Part shown: piece by piece, positions 8,795 through 17,484 of the stretch | How positions within the stretch are numbered: position 1 is the stretch's first letter | How the letters are laid out: each line of letters starts with the position of its first letter | Source of the DNA: Acinetobacter baumannii | GTDB lineage: Bacteria; Pseudomonadota; Gammaproteobacteria; Pseudomonadales; Moraxellaceae | NCBI RefSeq assembly: GCF_009759685.1 | Contig: NZ_CP046654.1 | Location: 3,596,001 to 3,660,000, forward strand | Reading direction: 5' to 3' | Length of the DNA stretch: 64,000 nt | Notes under the pieces: generated by a model | What the model saw: only the letters and a program-made list of their open reading frames with translations | Told to the model about the DNA's origin: nothing | Database searches by the model: none | Program-made: the position numbers and the translations under genes

Positions 8795-9700
8795 AACCTA
8801 CATGGCCTAGACTTAAGTTTTTTTCACCGAATTGATATCAATTTATATCCGCTTTTTATCGCGATTTATGAGCAAAAAAGTATTTCAAATGCGGCAAGTA
8901 GTCTCAATATTACGCAGTCAGCAGCAAGTCATGCTTTGCAGCGTTTACGGCAGCAACTTGAAGATGATGTATTTATACGTGTAGGTAATAAAATGTCTGC
9001 TACTCCTTTTGCCGAGCAGATTTATCCAACTGTTAAGCAAGCACTTTTAACCATTCAAACCATTAGCCAACAGAAGCATGTGTTCGACCCAACAAGTTTA
9101 AAAAGCTTAAAAATCGCCGTGCATGACGAAATTGAGCCAATTATTCTTCCAAGATTGGCTCAACACTTTCAAAATCTTAATTTAGATTTGCAGTTTGTGA
9201 GTATGAAACTCGATCGAAAACATATTATGACTGACTTGGCGACACAGCAGCTCGATTTCGTGATTGACCTAGAACAATACTTATCTCCAAAAATTACCTT
9301 TGATCATTTGGTGACAGATGAATTTGTAATTTGCAGCCAACTTAAAGAAGTCGATTTAGCTAGTTATATTAGTGGTCGTCACATTGGTGTTTCGTCACGC
9401 CGTACGGGCGCTTTACTTGAAGATATTTATTTAAACCAACACCAAAAAATCTCTAGAAATGTATTTATGCGCTGTCAAAACTACTCAACGGCATTACAAG
9501 TTTTGGGAGCCCAAGCCGACGCAATACTCACCATGCCCCGTATGATTTTGCAGCATTTATCTTATAGCCCTAAGATTCGGTTACATTCTCTACCCTTTGA
9601 AATGACCAATATTAAAATGGGTATGTTTTGGCACGAAGATTTAAGGGATAATTTAAGGCATCAATTTTTGCGACATGAAATTATTAAACTTTTTCAGTAA
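8780..9700 (+). CDS. LysR family transcriptional regulator
   Basis: A 306-residue LTTR. The N-terminal winged helix-turn-helix covers about 15-75 (PLFIAIYEQKSISNAASSL, ITQSAASHALQRLRQQL), and the substrate-binding domain follows from about 100 (LKSLKIAVHDEIEPIILPRL). It is divergent from the acyl-CoA dehydrogenase operon, with 88 nt between start codons, the usual arrangement for an LTTR and its target. No internal Met offers a better start, and no good ribosome site precedes ATG 8780, which sits inside a perfect palindrome. It probably controls the divergent operon and itself. Confidence 0.85.
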   Translation: MNNIHNLHGLDLSFFHRIDINLYPLFIAIYEQKSISNAASSLNITQSAASHALQRLRQQLEDDVFIRVGNKMSATPFAEQIYPTVKQALLTIQTISQQKHVFDPTSLKSLKIAVHDEIEPIILPRLAQHFQNLNLDLQFVSMKLDRKHIMTDLATQQLDFVIDLEQYLSPKITFDHLVTDEFVICSQLKEVDLASYISGRHIGVSSRRTGALLEDIYLNQHQKISRNVFMRCQNYSTALQVLGAQADAILTMPRMILQHLSYSPKIRLHSLPFEMTNIKMGMFWHEDLRDNLRHQFLRHEIIKLFQ

Positions 9701-9742
9701 AGCGAATTGATCTATTAAGCTTCTATCGTACAAGGACCAGTA

Positions 9743-10555
9743 ATGAGTAAAGATGAACGGATAATCCAGAATCAGGACAACAAAAAAACGATTCGTCATG
9801 AAGATTACATTGCTGGCATTGGTAAAGGCATGGCGATTTTAGATAGCTTTAGTAGTAATCAACATCGTTTAAACATTTCTATGGCGGCTGAAAAAACCGG
9901 GCTCACCCGAGCAGCAGCAAGACGCCATTTATTAACTTTAGAATATTTAGGGTATCTTGAGTCAGATGGCCACTATTACTATTTAACCCCTAAAGTACTC
10001 AAATTTTCAGGAGCTTATTTAGGTGCAGCTCAGCTTCCAAAAGTATCTCAACCTTTATTAAATCTTCTAACTAACCAAACCTCTCTCATTTATTCGGTGA
10101 TGGTACTTGATGGTTATGAAGCCATTACGATTGCCCGTAGTGCTGCCCACCAACAAACTGACCGTGTAAATCCATATGGTTTGCATTTGGGTAATCGCTT
10201 ACCTGCTCATGCAACTTCAGCGGGTAAAATTTTACTGGCACATTTAAGCCAAGAAGAACAATTGGACTGGCTCCAAAAATATCCGCTTCAGCGTTTAACT
10301 AAATATACGCATGTCGAAAATGATAAATTTTTAGAGTTACTAAAAGAAATCCGAGAACAAGATTGGTGTTATTCACGTGAAGAGCACGAATTAGGTGTCC
10401 ATGCGCTCGCCGTACCGATTTATGGACAAGACTTTAAAGTGGTTGCTGCTTTAAACATTGTTTCTCCAACCATGAGAACAACTGAAGAATATTTAATTCA
10501 ACATATTTTGCCGCTATTGCAAGAGACTGCGCGGGATTTAAGACAAGTTCTTTAA
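9743..10555 (+). CDS. IclR family regulator, PcaU/PobR-like
   Basis: A 270-residue IclR-type regulator. The N-terminal winged helix carries RHEDYIAGIGKGMAILDSF, then EKTGLTRAAARRHLLTLEYLGYL. The effector domain has NPYGLHLGNRLPAHATSAGK, REEHELGVHALAVP and a C-terminal LLQETARDLRQVL. These blocks resemble the PcaU/PobR branch of aromatic-acid activators (family knowledge). The pca-qui operon upstream region has a PcaU-type operator at 27941-27975 but no adjacent regulator, so this gene is a candidate for that job, though a role at the neighbouring operons is equally possible. The start has AAGGA 9 nt upstream. Confidence 0.75.
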   Translation: MSKDERIIQNQDNKKTIRHEDYIAGIGKGMAILDSFSSNQHRLNISMAAEKTGLTRAAARRHLLTLEYLGYLESDGHYYYLTPKVLKFSGAYLGAAQLPKVSQPLLNLLTNQTSLIYSVMVLDGYEAITIARSAAHQQTDRVNPYGLHLGNRLPAHATSAGKILLAHLSQEEQLDWLQKYPLQRLTKYTHVENDKFLELLKEIREQDWCYSREEHELGVHALAVPIYGQDFKVVAALNIVSPTMRTTEEYLIQHILPLLQETARDLRQVL

Positions 10556-10561
10556 ATCTTG

Positions 10562-10647
10562 CTTAGGCTATTTCCATAAGATTAATTTTATTTTTGCTTA
10601 GGCTATTTGAATAAATAAAATAGTTGGAATATACGCTTAGGCTATTT
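10562..10647 (+). repeat. Three copies of 12-mer CTTAGGCTATTT
   Basis: Exact copies at 10562-10573, 10597-10608 and 10636-10647, all in one orientation and starting 35 and 39 bp apart. They fill the gap between the converging IclR and metallo-beta-lactamase genes; the last base of copy 3 touches the metallo-beta-lactamase stop. Each is preceded by G. Three further exact copies lie at 13047, 28069 and 38148. Function unknown. Confidence 0.75.
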
Positions 10648-11514
10648 CTAAAAGTAATTAAATGGGATTTTTAAATAGCGGATGCCATTCGCTTCAGGTT
10701 CCGGAAAATTTCCACCGTTCATATTAATTTGAATTGAAGGCAGAATTAATTTTGGCATTGCCAAAGTAGCATCTCTTTCTTGACGCATTTTTATGAATGA
10801 TTCTTTGGAAACTCGTCGATTTAAATGGATATTGCTTTGCTTTTGAGTTTTTATATCTGTTTGACAGATATATTCATCACGACCTTCGGGCTTATAGTCA
10901 TGGCATAAGAACATACGCATGTCGTCAGGAAGTGTATAAAGTTTTTGTACCGAATCATAAAGCTCAGCAGCACTTCCTTTAGGAAAGTCGCATCTGGCCG
11001 AACCATAATCAGGCATAAATAAAGTATCACCTACAAAAACAGCATTACCAATCACATAGCTTAAGCAAGCAGGTGTATGCCCTGGTGTAGGAATGTTATA
11101 GGCTTCTACCTCCCCTATTTTGAAATGTTCATAATCTCCAAATAAATAATCAAAAGACTGATTTTCATTGAATTTCTTAAAATCAAAATTATAAATAGCC
11201 GAAAATGTTTCTTGTACTACCGAGATTTTTTGACTAATCGCAATTGTACCGCCTAATTTAGATTTTAAATATTGAGCCGCAGTCATATGGTCCGCATGTA
11301 CATGGGTTTCTAAAATCCATTGTACTTTGAAGTTTTGCGCCAAGACATAATCGACGATCAGATCAGCATTAGTTGTTTTTGTAGTGGCCGAAGCAGCATC
11401 ATAGTCAAGCACACTATCAATAATTGCGCATTGACGAGTCGCTAAATCCGCAACAACATAGCTAAAAGTATTGGTATTTTCATCAAAAAAATCTTTTACT
11501 AGAGGTTGTTGCAT
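10648..11514 (-). CDS. MBL-fold hydrolase, persulfide dioxygenase (ETHE1)-like
   Basis: A 288-residue metallo-beta-lactamase-fold protein. The metal motif is THVHADHMTAAQYL, followed by the histidine in IPTPGHTPACLSY, the aspartate in FVGDTLFMPDYGSARCDFP and the histidine in MFLCHDYKPEGRDEY. The SARCDF and CHDY blocks are those of ETHE1/Blh-type enzymes, which oxidise glutathione persulfide to sulfite with a single iron. The next two genes upstream encode YeeE/YedE sulfur-transport-like membrane proteins, as in BigR-type sulfide-detoxification operons. No ArsR-type repressor gene is adjacent. The function is inferred from family and context. Confidence 0.85.
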   Translation of the reverse strand: MQQPLVKDFFDENTNTFSYVVADLATRQCAIIDSVLDYDAASATTKTTNADLIVDYVLAQNFKVQWILETHVHADHMTAAQYLKSKLGGTIAISQKISVVQETFSAIYNFDFKKFNENQSFDYLFGDYEHFKIGEVEAYNIPTPGHTPACLSYVIGNAVFVGDTLFMPDYGSARCDFPKGSAAELYDSVQKLYTLPDDMRMFLCHDYKPEGRDEYICQTDIKTQKQSNIHLNRRVSKESFIKMRQERDATLAMPKLILPSIQINMNGGNFPEPEANGIRYLKIPFNYF

Positions 11515-11518
11515 AGCT

Positions 11519-11932
11519 TTAATTTCCTTTATTTAAAATTCGGTAAATAAACATTCCTACTAACATCGCGACAATAAAATAAAGTGCTTCAAAATACCCT
11601 AATCCAATAAGAGTTAAAGCGGGCGCTGGACATATACCTGCTATTCCCCAGCCTATACCGAAAATAAAAGCGCCTACAATTAACCTTTGGTCAATCTGTG
11701 TATTTGTTGGTAATTGAATTTGTTCATTAAAAATCGTTTTTGGTTTTTTAATGGCCCTTTGAAACGGAATAAATGCCACAGCAATAGCACCTAGCATCAC
11801 AAACATTAAGCTAATATCCCATTGCCCAAAAATATCTAGAAACCCTAAAACCTTTGCAGGGTTAGACATACCAGAAATCATTAACCCCAATGAAAACAAA
11901 CCACCAAATATAAAAGCAAAGATATTTTTCAT
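11519..11932 (-). CDS. YeeE/YedE family membrane protein (DUF6691-like half)
   Basis: A 137-residue inner-membrane protein with about four hydrophobic helices. It has MKNIFAFIFGGLFSLGLMIS at the start, then SGMSNPAKVLGFLDIFGQWD, and a second half with GIGWGIAGICPAPALT, whose Cys is conserved in this family of thiosulfate/sulfur permeases. ATG 11932 is preferred to ATG 11950 because GGGG stands 7 nt upstream of it. The upstream partner's stop (11937) lies just before this start, so the two half-proteins are coupled and probably form one transporter. Confidence 0.8.
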   Translation of the reverse strand: MKNIFAFIFGGLFSLGLMISGMSNPAKVLGFLDIFGQWDISLMFVMLGAIAVAFIPFQRAIKKPKTIFNEQIQLPTNTQIDQRLIVGAFIFGIGWGIAGICPAPALTLIGLGYFEALYFIVAMLVGMFIYRILNKGN

Positions 11933-11936
11933 AAGA

Positions 11937-12350
11937 TTACCCCAACACATGGCGAATAATATAAACAGTCAGCATGCCAGCAAACATAAAAATTGCGGTC
12001 GCTATTATTGAGCGTTTTGATAGCCTGCTCATACCACAAATACCATGCCCACTTGTACAGCCTGATCCAAGTCGAGTACCAAAACCAACAAGTAACCCTG
12101 CTAGAATAAGTACAAATGAATTGGCTTTAATTTCGATTTCAGGCTGATAGAAATAACCATATATGAAAGGTGTAATCACGAGTCCTGCAATGAACCAGAA
12201 TGCAGAACTTTTAAATATATCTCTAGATGGGCTAATGAATTGAGCAAGTAAACCACTAATTCCAGCTATACGACCATTTATATATAAATACCCAACTGTT
12301 GCGATACCGAGTAATAAACCACCCACAAAGGCATAGACAATACTTGACAT
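11937..12350 (-). CDS. YeeE/YedE family sulfur-transport-like protein
   Basis: A 137-residue membrane protein, first gene of the three-gene sulfur cluster. It has [20 protein letters not shown] near the N-terminus and [21 protein letters not shown] in the second half. The [11 protein letters not shown] block is the hallmark cysteine motif of YeeE/YedE/PmpA proteins. Together with the downstream half-protein and the ETHE1-like enzyme it probably moves and oxidises reduced sulfur species. The promoter region at 12351-12450 is AT-rich with no box I can name. Confidence 0.82.
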   Translation of the reverse strand: MSSIVYAFVGGLLLGIATVGYLYINGRIAGISGLLAQFISPSRDIFKSSAFWFIAGLVITPFIYGYFYQPEIEIKANSFVLILAGLLVGFGTRLGSGCTSGHGICGMSRLSKRSIIATAIFMFAGMLTVYIIRHVLG

Positions 12351-12455
12351 ATAAGCACTCTTAACAATATATGTTTTTATAATCTGTATTATACGCTGAT
12401 TCTTTTAGAAATACTTAATATAAAACTTTTAAGTTTATAATTCTTCTTAACAAGA

Positions 12456-12481
12456 AAAAGCCCCAAGATTTTGGGGCTTTT
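12456..12481. terminator. Intrinsic terminator
   Basis: AAAAGCCCCAA (12456-12466) pairs with TTGGGGCTTTT (12471-12481), loop GATT. The T-run on the minus strand places it directly after the small lipoprotein gene. Confidence 0.85.
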
Positions 12482-12485
12482 ATCA

Positions 12486-12953
12486 TTAAATTAGATCTTT
12501 AATGCCTAATTGTTCAGGTAATTTTTCCATAACTTTATTTAATCTATTATTTGCTGGAGAGATACAACCTGTGTAATGGCTTAATTTTGTTTCTGTACCA
12601 TTTGGTTGAATCCAGGTGATGTAATAGCTAGACATATCGGTCGCAGTTTGCTGACAACCTGCAGTTTTAGATTGGGTTCCTGTTTGCGGACGATAAGTTT
12701 TTAATTCATCAGCAAGTTTTTGATAATCTTTTACGCTACCTTGAATTTCTTTAACACCAATTGCTTTTGTATATTGCTTACCTTCAAAACGAATTAAACC
12801 TGTAGGTGTTACTTCTACTGAGTAAATTGGGCATGCGCCGAAACATGGACTAGAAGCATAACGAATGGTTTCTTGTGTATTAGGTGCTTGTTGAACAGAA
12901 GCACAACCCATTAAAGCCAAACCGGATAAAGTTGCAAGAACTAAAAATCTCAT
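12486..12953 (-). CDS. DUF6438-type small lipoprotein
   Basis: 155 residues. A lipoprotein signal runs from MRFLVLATLSGLALMGC, with the lipidated Cys at 17, so the protein is exported and membrane-anchored. The mature part begins with SSPCFGACPIYSVEV, the CFGxCPxY motif of the DUF6438 family, and has two further cysteines (AGCQQTATDM, HYTGCISP), suggesting two disulfides in the periplasm. ATG 12953 is chosen because AGGTGA lies just upstream and the lipobox then sits at the expected distance. No function is known. It ends at a strong terminator and is probably monocistronic. Confidence 0.8.
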   Translation of the reverse strand: MRFLVLATLSGLALMGCASVQQAPNTQETIRYASSPCFGACPIYSVEVTPTGLIRFEGKQYTKAIGVKEIQGSVKDYQKLADELKTYRPQTGTQSKTAGCQQTATDMSSYYITWIQPNGTETKLSHYTGCISPANNRLNKVMEKLPEQLGIKDLI

Positions 12954-13046
12954 TACATCACCTATTATTATCAAGTGGCATTAATCTAACAAATCATATG
13001 CAAATTGTCATTAAAGACTCATTTTTCATAGTATTATTTGCTATTA

Positions 13047-13058
13047 CTTAGGCTATTT
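13047..13058 (+). repeat. 12-mer CTTAGGCTATTT, copy 4
   Basis: Exact copy of the dispersed 12-mer, upstream of the DUF6438 lipoprotein gene and downstream of the small-RNA terminator. Confidence 0.7.
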
Positions 13059-13092
13059 TTAGTTATTAAGAAAATTAAAATATAAAGCACAT

Positions 13093-13190
13093 AAAAAAAG
13101 GCCCATCGTTAGATGAGCCTTAAGCCAATTAAAGCTTAAATTCCTGAAATACAAATTATTACTGGGTAGTAATAACCTGCGCCGACCATT
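13093..13190 (-). ncRNA. Candidate structured small RNA or leader ending in a terminator
   Basis: Reading the minus strand, three stem-loops follow each other: TTATTACT/AGTAATAA (13156-13175, 8 bp, 4-nt loop), TTAAGC/GCTTAA (13120-13139), and GGCTCATC/GATGGGCC (13100-13119, one G-U pair, 4-nt loop) with a run of seven U after it (13093-13099). The last is a textbook intrinsic terminator, yet no open reading frame precedes it, so a short untranslated RNA about 90-120 nt long is the simplest reading. A promoter is not clear; the 5' end is a guess. Confidence 0.5.
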
Positions 13191-13548
13191 CTATCTTAAT
13201 GCAATACATTATTTAAATATAATATAAGTATATATTTACGCTCGTTTTTCCAACAAAAAAAACCTGTTTTTTAGAGTTAAAAACTCAATAATGTTTATTT
13301 TTAATTAAAATTCACAACTTTAAGTTAAACAAAACTTAATAAATTTTGAAATTTTATTTATAGGTAAAACATTATAAAAAAATGCTTAATAGTTCGGCTA
13401 TATCTAGTGTTCAGGATGAATCAATTATAGGAATATTTTAAGTTTAGCAATAACTTCAAGCACTTTTTTACTATTTGGTAAAGCTATCTCACTAAAATTA
13501 CAGAATTTACGCAAACACTCTAATAGAAAAAAGATATTAAAAAAATAA

Positions 13549-13576
13549 GGGCAAAAGAAAATTTAACCTTTTGCCC
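13549..13576 (-). terminator. Terminator of the pca-qui operon
   Basis: GGGCAAAAG (13549-13557) pairs with CTTTTGCCC (13568-13576). On the minus strand the hairpin is followed by a T-rich tract, directly after the quiA stop. Confidence 0.8.
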
Positions 13577-13583
13577 TCTTTCA

Positions 13584-16013
13584 TTATTTCTCTAAACTAT
13601 ATGCGATCACATAATCACCATGGTCTGGGGACTGTCGTGCACCACCCGCGGTAACCACTACATATTGTTTACCTGTTTTAGGTGAAACATAGCTGATTGG
13701 TGTACCTTGACTACCTACTGGCATACGTGACTTCCACAGCTCTTTACCTGTAGATGAATCAAAAGCACGCAAGTAATAATCTTGAGTTGCAGCAAAGAAA
13801 ACTAAACCACCTTGAGTTGCCATTGGCCCACCAATAGTTGGCATACCAATCGGTGCTTTCAAGCCCATCTTAATACCAAGTGGTCCAGTGTCCTCAACTG
13901 TACCAAGTGGTACTTGCCATGCAATCTGACGAGTTTTCATGTCAATTGCTGTCATGGTACCAAACGGTGGTTTTTGACAAGGAATACTTAAAGCGGACAT
14001 AAAGCGGTTTTTATTCACTTTATATGGTGTACCTTTCATTGGTACAGCACCCATACCTGTATTTACTTTTTCGCCACCACTCGCCTGAATCTTAATATCT
14101 TCAGGTGTTTGTTTAATGAGTTGAACCCATAAACCAAGACGCATATCGTTTACGAACATGTAACGATGTGTCGGGTCAAAAGCAATACTACCCCAGTTCA
14201 TGCCACCTAAAGAACCAGGGAAGCTTAATGAAACATCAGTACCCGGTGCAGTAAATAAACCTTCGTAACGCATTGACTTAAAGTTAATACGACACATGAG
14301 CTGATCAAACGGCGTTGCACCCCACATATCTGACTCAGTTAAAGTCTGATTACCAATTTGAGGCATTTCAACAGAACGTGGTTGAGTTAAACTGTATTGC
14401 TCACCCGGAATATTTGCCGCTTTCACTGGCTGTTCAATTACTTTAGTTAGCGGTTTACCAGTTATGCGGTCAAGGACAAAGAATTGACCTGATTTGGTTC
14501 CAATCACAACAGCTGGCTTAGTCGTACCATCTTTTAATGGAAAGTCGACTAGACTTGGTTGCATTGGTAAGTCAAAGTCCCATAAATCGTTATGAACAGT
14601 TTGATATACCCACTTTTCTTTACCCGTTGTCGCATCAAGTGCCAAAACAGAAGTATTGTATTTGTGATCTAACGGATTACGGTTACCACCCCAAATGTCG
14701 ACAGATGAACTACCCATCGGTAAAAACACCGTATTCATTTGTGGATCATATGACATTGCAGCCCAAGAGTTTGCCGAACTACGTTTATAGGTTTCACCCG
14801 GTTTAAGAACATAGTTAGGATCTGGATTACGCGGGTCAAATGCCCAGCGAAGTTTACCCGTGATCACGTCATAACCACGTATTACACCACCCGGCATATC
14901 TGCTGCCACGTTGTCTGCAATACGGCTACCCACCACAATAGTTGTTCCGGCAATAGTTGGTGCAGAAGTCACTTCAAAACGTGGAGCCTTAGTCCCACCG
15001 CCTAAGCCTTCGAGTAGATCAACTGTTCCATTTACACCAAAGTCTGCACAGCGCTGACCATTATCTGCATTAACTGCAATTAAACGGCCATCTGGCGTAT
15101 TGGTATATACACGGCGTGGACAGGCTGTGTTGCTAGCAACAGTAGTGACCGGAGTTGCACCAGCTAAAGTTGGTTGCACTAGTGGTTTAGTTGAATCGAA
15201 GTATGCAACACCACGGCAGCGTTCCCAAGCATCGGCTGTAGAGTTCACCTCAGCTTTCCAGAGTTGTTTGCCCGAGTCGGCATCTATTGCAAAAATGTTG
15301 TTATGTGGCGTACATAAAAAGACTTTATTTCCAACTTGTAGCGGCGTCATTTGGTCTTCGGCACCATTACCGCTACCCGTTGTAAAATCACCTGTTCTAA
15401 AGCGCCAAGCTTCTTTTAGTTTATGAACGTTATCTCGGTTAATTTGATCGAGAGCAACAAAGCGACTACCACCCGCATCATTTCCATAATTTTCCCAATT
15501 CACCTGTTTTTTAGATGGGTCAACTGGTACTAAAGGTAGTTTTTCACCTGAGCTTGCTACTGTTGGATGCGGTTGGAACATTTGATAGAGCGCAATCAAC
15601 ATACCCACAACGACTAAGCCACCTACTGCATAGGCTGAAGATGCCAAACTAGTTTGAAATTGGTAGCGTCGAATTGAAGGTAAGGTAAATAACAACGCAG
15701 CAAAAAGACCAGCAGGAAACATTAAGCGCGAGAATAACGGCCAAAACTCCCATCCAGCATCAATGAGTGACCAAATTACGGTACCAACAAAAACAGCCGC
15801 AAAAATCCAGACGCCCAGCGCTTTTTTTCGGAAAATACTAATTGCTGAAATGGTTATAAACAGTCCTGAGATAAGGAAATACCAAGAACCACCGAGAGAT
15901 ACTAGCTTTCCACCGCCCACGATATAAAAAATACCAGTAGCCAATAAAGCTAAACCTAAAATAAAACACCATATTTTGAATAAGATATGAAACTTAGAAT
16001 CTGACTCAGACAT
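13584..16013 (-). CDS. quiA: Quinate/shikimate dehydrogenase, PQQ-dependent, membrane-bound
   Basis: An 809-residue quinoprotein that oxidises quinate to 3-dehydroquinate (and shikimate to dehydroshikimate) on the periplasmic face and passes electrons to ubiquinone. The N-terminus has about five membrane helices (to about 145), as in membrane glucose dehydrogenase, followed by a PQQ beta-propeller with WENYGNDAGGSRFVALDQIN, WRFRTGDFT, QLWKAEVN, and C-terminal ATQDYYLRAFDSSTGKELWK. ATG 16013 is chosen because GGAG lies 8 nt upstream and it gives 809 residues, the usual QuiA length. ATG 16055 has no ribosome site. Last gene of the pca-qui operon, with its own terminator. Confidence 0.92.
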   Translation of the reverse strand: MSESDSKFHILFKIWCFILGLALLATGIFYIVGGGKLVSLGGSWYFLISGLFITISAISIFRKKALGVWIFAAVFVGTVIWSLIDAGWEFWPLFSRLMFPAGLFAALLFTLPSIRRYQFQTSLASSAYAVGGLVVVGMLIALYQMFQPHPTVASSGEKLPLVPVDPSKKQVNWENYGNDAGGSRFVALDQINRDNVHKLKEAWRFRTGDFTTGSGNGAEDQMTPLQVGNKVFLCTPHNNIFAIDADSGKQLWKAEVNSTADAWERCRGVAYFDSTKPLVQPTLAGATPVTTVASNTACPRRVYTNTPDGRLIAVNADNGQRCADFGVNGTVDLLEGLGGGTKAPRFEVTSAPTIAGTTIVVGSRIADNVAADMPGGVIRGYDVITGKLRWAFDPRNPDPNYVLKPGETYKRSSANSWAAMSYDPQMNTVFLPMGSSSVDIWGGNRNPLDHKYNTSVLALDATTGKEKWVYQTVHNDLWDFDLPMQPSLVDFPLKDGTTKPAVVIGTKSGQFFVLDRITGKPLTKVIEQPVKAANIPGEQYSLTQPRSVEMPQIGNQTLTESDMWGATPFDQLMCRINFKSMRYEGLFTAPGTDVSLSFPGSLGGMNWGSIAFDPTHRYMFVNDMRLGLWVQLIKQTPEDIKIQASGGEKVNTGMGAVPMKGTPYKVNKNRFMSALSIPCQKPPFGTMTAIDMKTRQIAWQVPLGTVEDTGPLGIKMGLKAPIGMPTIGGPMATQGGLVFFAATQDYYLRAFDSSTGKELWKSRMPVGSQGTPISYVSPKTGKQYVVVTAGGARQSPDHGDYVIAYSLEK

Positions 16014-16095
16014 AGATCCTACTCCACATATACTGAACCCGAATAGTTCAAGCATTTGGGCCAGTTAAACTATGTCTAACCAGCCATCAATATTA

Positions 16096-17415
16096 TTAAA
16101 AATTAACTTTTACACTCAGACCTGCCACCCAAGCATCATCGACTTCTTTCACACCAGCAGGTTGATGGATATATTGAATGTTTGGACGTAACATGACGGC
16201 CGGAGACCATTGATAGGTATAGTTCAACTCGACATTTAACTCGTCGTCTTGAATTGGAATATAGTCAGATGCAATCGGATCATAGCTATAGTATCCGCGG
16301 CTTTCGTTTGTCGCGATCTGTTTATCTTTAGCACGATCATTGACTACATAATTGGCAATACCAAAGCCAATCGAATCGTTTGGACGGCTATCAAACGGTC
16401 CCTTATACCAAAGAGCAAGCTGTTGCGTACTTTGAACAAAAGTCGTTGCTTTATCATTTACAACGCCATTAAAACTGACATATAAACCGCGTTTCGGATC
16501 TTGGCCGGCATGGCTAAGTTGTTGCTGTGCATTAATCCAGAAGCTTTGTTTTCCGTCATGCACTTTACCCGCAGTTTTAATATCATTTGCTTCTGCGGTT
16601 GAGTACAGCGCACCTACTTTATATTCACCCGGTAAACCATTAAAAGCAGCAAGTTTTGGTTTCCATGCAAGTTCAACTGGTATGGTAGCACCCTTGACGT
16701 TATTCATATCCAGATTAAAACCATCACTATTTGATTCGGTTTTAATATTGTCTGGATTGACCTCATACACACCAACACCTAAAGTCCACTCAGGTGCAAA
16801 CTGATATTTAACGTTTGTAGCCCAAACACCGACTGGTGAGTTATACCAAATTGAACCAATTGATTTTCCTAACTGCCCACCGCAAAGCAATAAGTTCTGA
16901 AACTCACATTGAGAACTATTAAAGTCCTCTGACATTCCCATACGACCAAATTTGACCTGTACAGTATTATCAACAAAGCCCTTCTTCACCCACGCTTGAG
17001 ACAGACGCCAGATTTTACCGCGTCCGTAAATTTCTTGAGCATTGCCCAATTGGCTAGAACGTGGGTCTTTAATACGCTCGAGAGTTAGTGCATTGCCGTC
17101 ACGTTTAGTCACGACTAGGCTCGCTGTTGTATCTTTCCATCCAGCAATTTTTTCTAAATCGAAGTTGGCACCTAAAGAAAGTTGTGCAGCATTTTCAAAA
17201 GTATTGCTGTCGTTATAACCGCCGTCTAAATTTGTGGCACTTTGGCTCATAATGGAAGCTGTAAATTTATAGCCCTGCTGCTCTAATTGCTGGCGTTTTC
17301 CATTCCAGTCGCCTAGCAACCATTGACGGTCTTGTGACCACGGCTCATTCGCAAGCGTAAATTGGCTACCTAGTACAGCGAGCGTTAAAGCACTCAATTT
17401 CATTAAATTTGGCAT
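16096..17415 (-). CDS. quiX: OprB-like carbohydrate-selective porin
   Basis: A 439-residue outer-membrane barrel. The signal peptide ends near residue 22 (LGSQFTLANEPWSQDR), followed by LLGDWNGKRQQLEQQGYKF, the N-terminal motif of OprB porins, and the C-terminus AGLSVKVNF ends in Phe. Its place between quiC and quiA matches quiX of the Acinetobacter supraoperon, where a porin for quinate or shikimate entry is the likely job (inference). ATG 17415 has AGGGA 6-7 nt upstream; Met5 is a less likely start. It includes two neighbouring cysteines (SSQCEFQNLLLCGG) that may form a loop disulfide. Confidence 0.88.
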   Translation of the reverse strand: MPNLMKLSALTLAVLGSQFTLANEPWSQDRQWLLGDWNGKRQQLEQQGYKFTASIMSQSATNLDGGYNDSNTFENAAQLSLGANFDLEKIAGWKDTTASLVVTKRDGNALTLERIKDPRSSQLGNAQEIYGRGKIWRLSQAWVKKGFVDNTVQVKFGRMGMSEDFNSSQCEFQNLLLCGGQLGKSIGSIWYNSPVGVWATNVKYQFAPEWTLGVGVYEVNPDNIKTESNSDGFNLDMNNVKGATIPVELAWKPKLAAFNGLPGEYKVGALYSTAEANDIKTAGKVHDGKQSFWINAQQQLSHAGQDPKRGLYVSFNGVVNDKATTFVQSTQQLALWYKGPFDSRPNDSIGFGIANYVVNDRAKDKQIATNESRGYYSYDPIASDYIPIQDDELNVELNYTYQWSPAVMLRPNIQYIHQPAGVKEVDDAWVAGLSVKVNF

Positions 17416-17484
17416 TTCAAGTCCCTTTTATCATTTCTATATTTCTATGCTGTGCCTCGGTTTGAGGCGCTTTCCTTATTGTTA

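Larger units (their letters stand above)
12954..13583. other. Non-coding stretch between lipoprotein gene and quiA
   Basis: 630 nt without a convincing gene. From left to right it holds one CTTAGGCTATTT copy (13047-13058), a three-hairpin minus-strand RNA candidate ending in an intrinsic terminator (13093-13190), an AT-rich tract with many A/T runs (13200-13540), and the quiA terminator (13549-13576). Confidence 0.6.
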
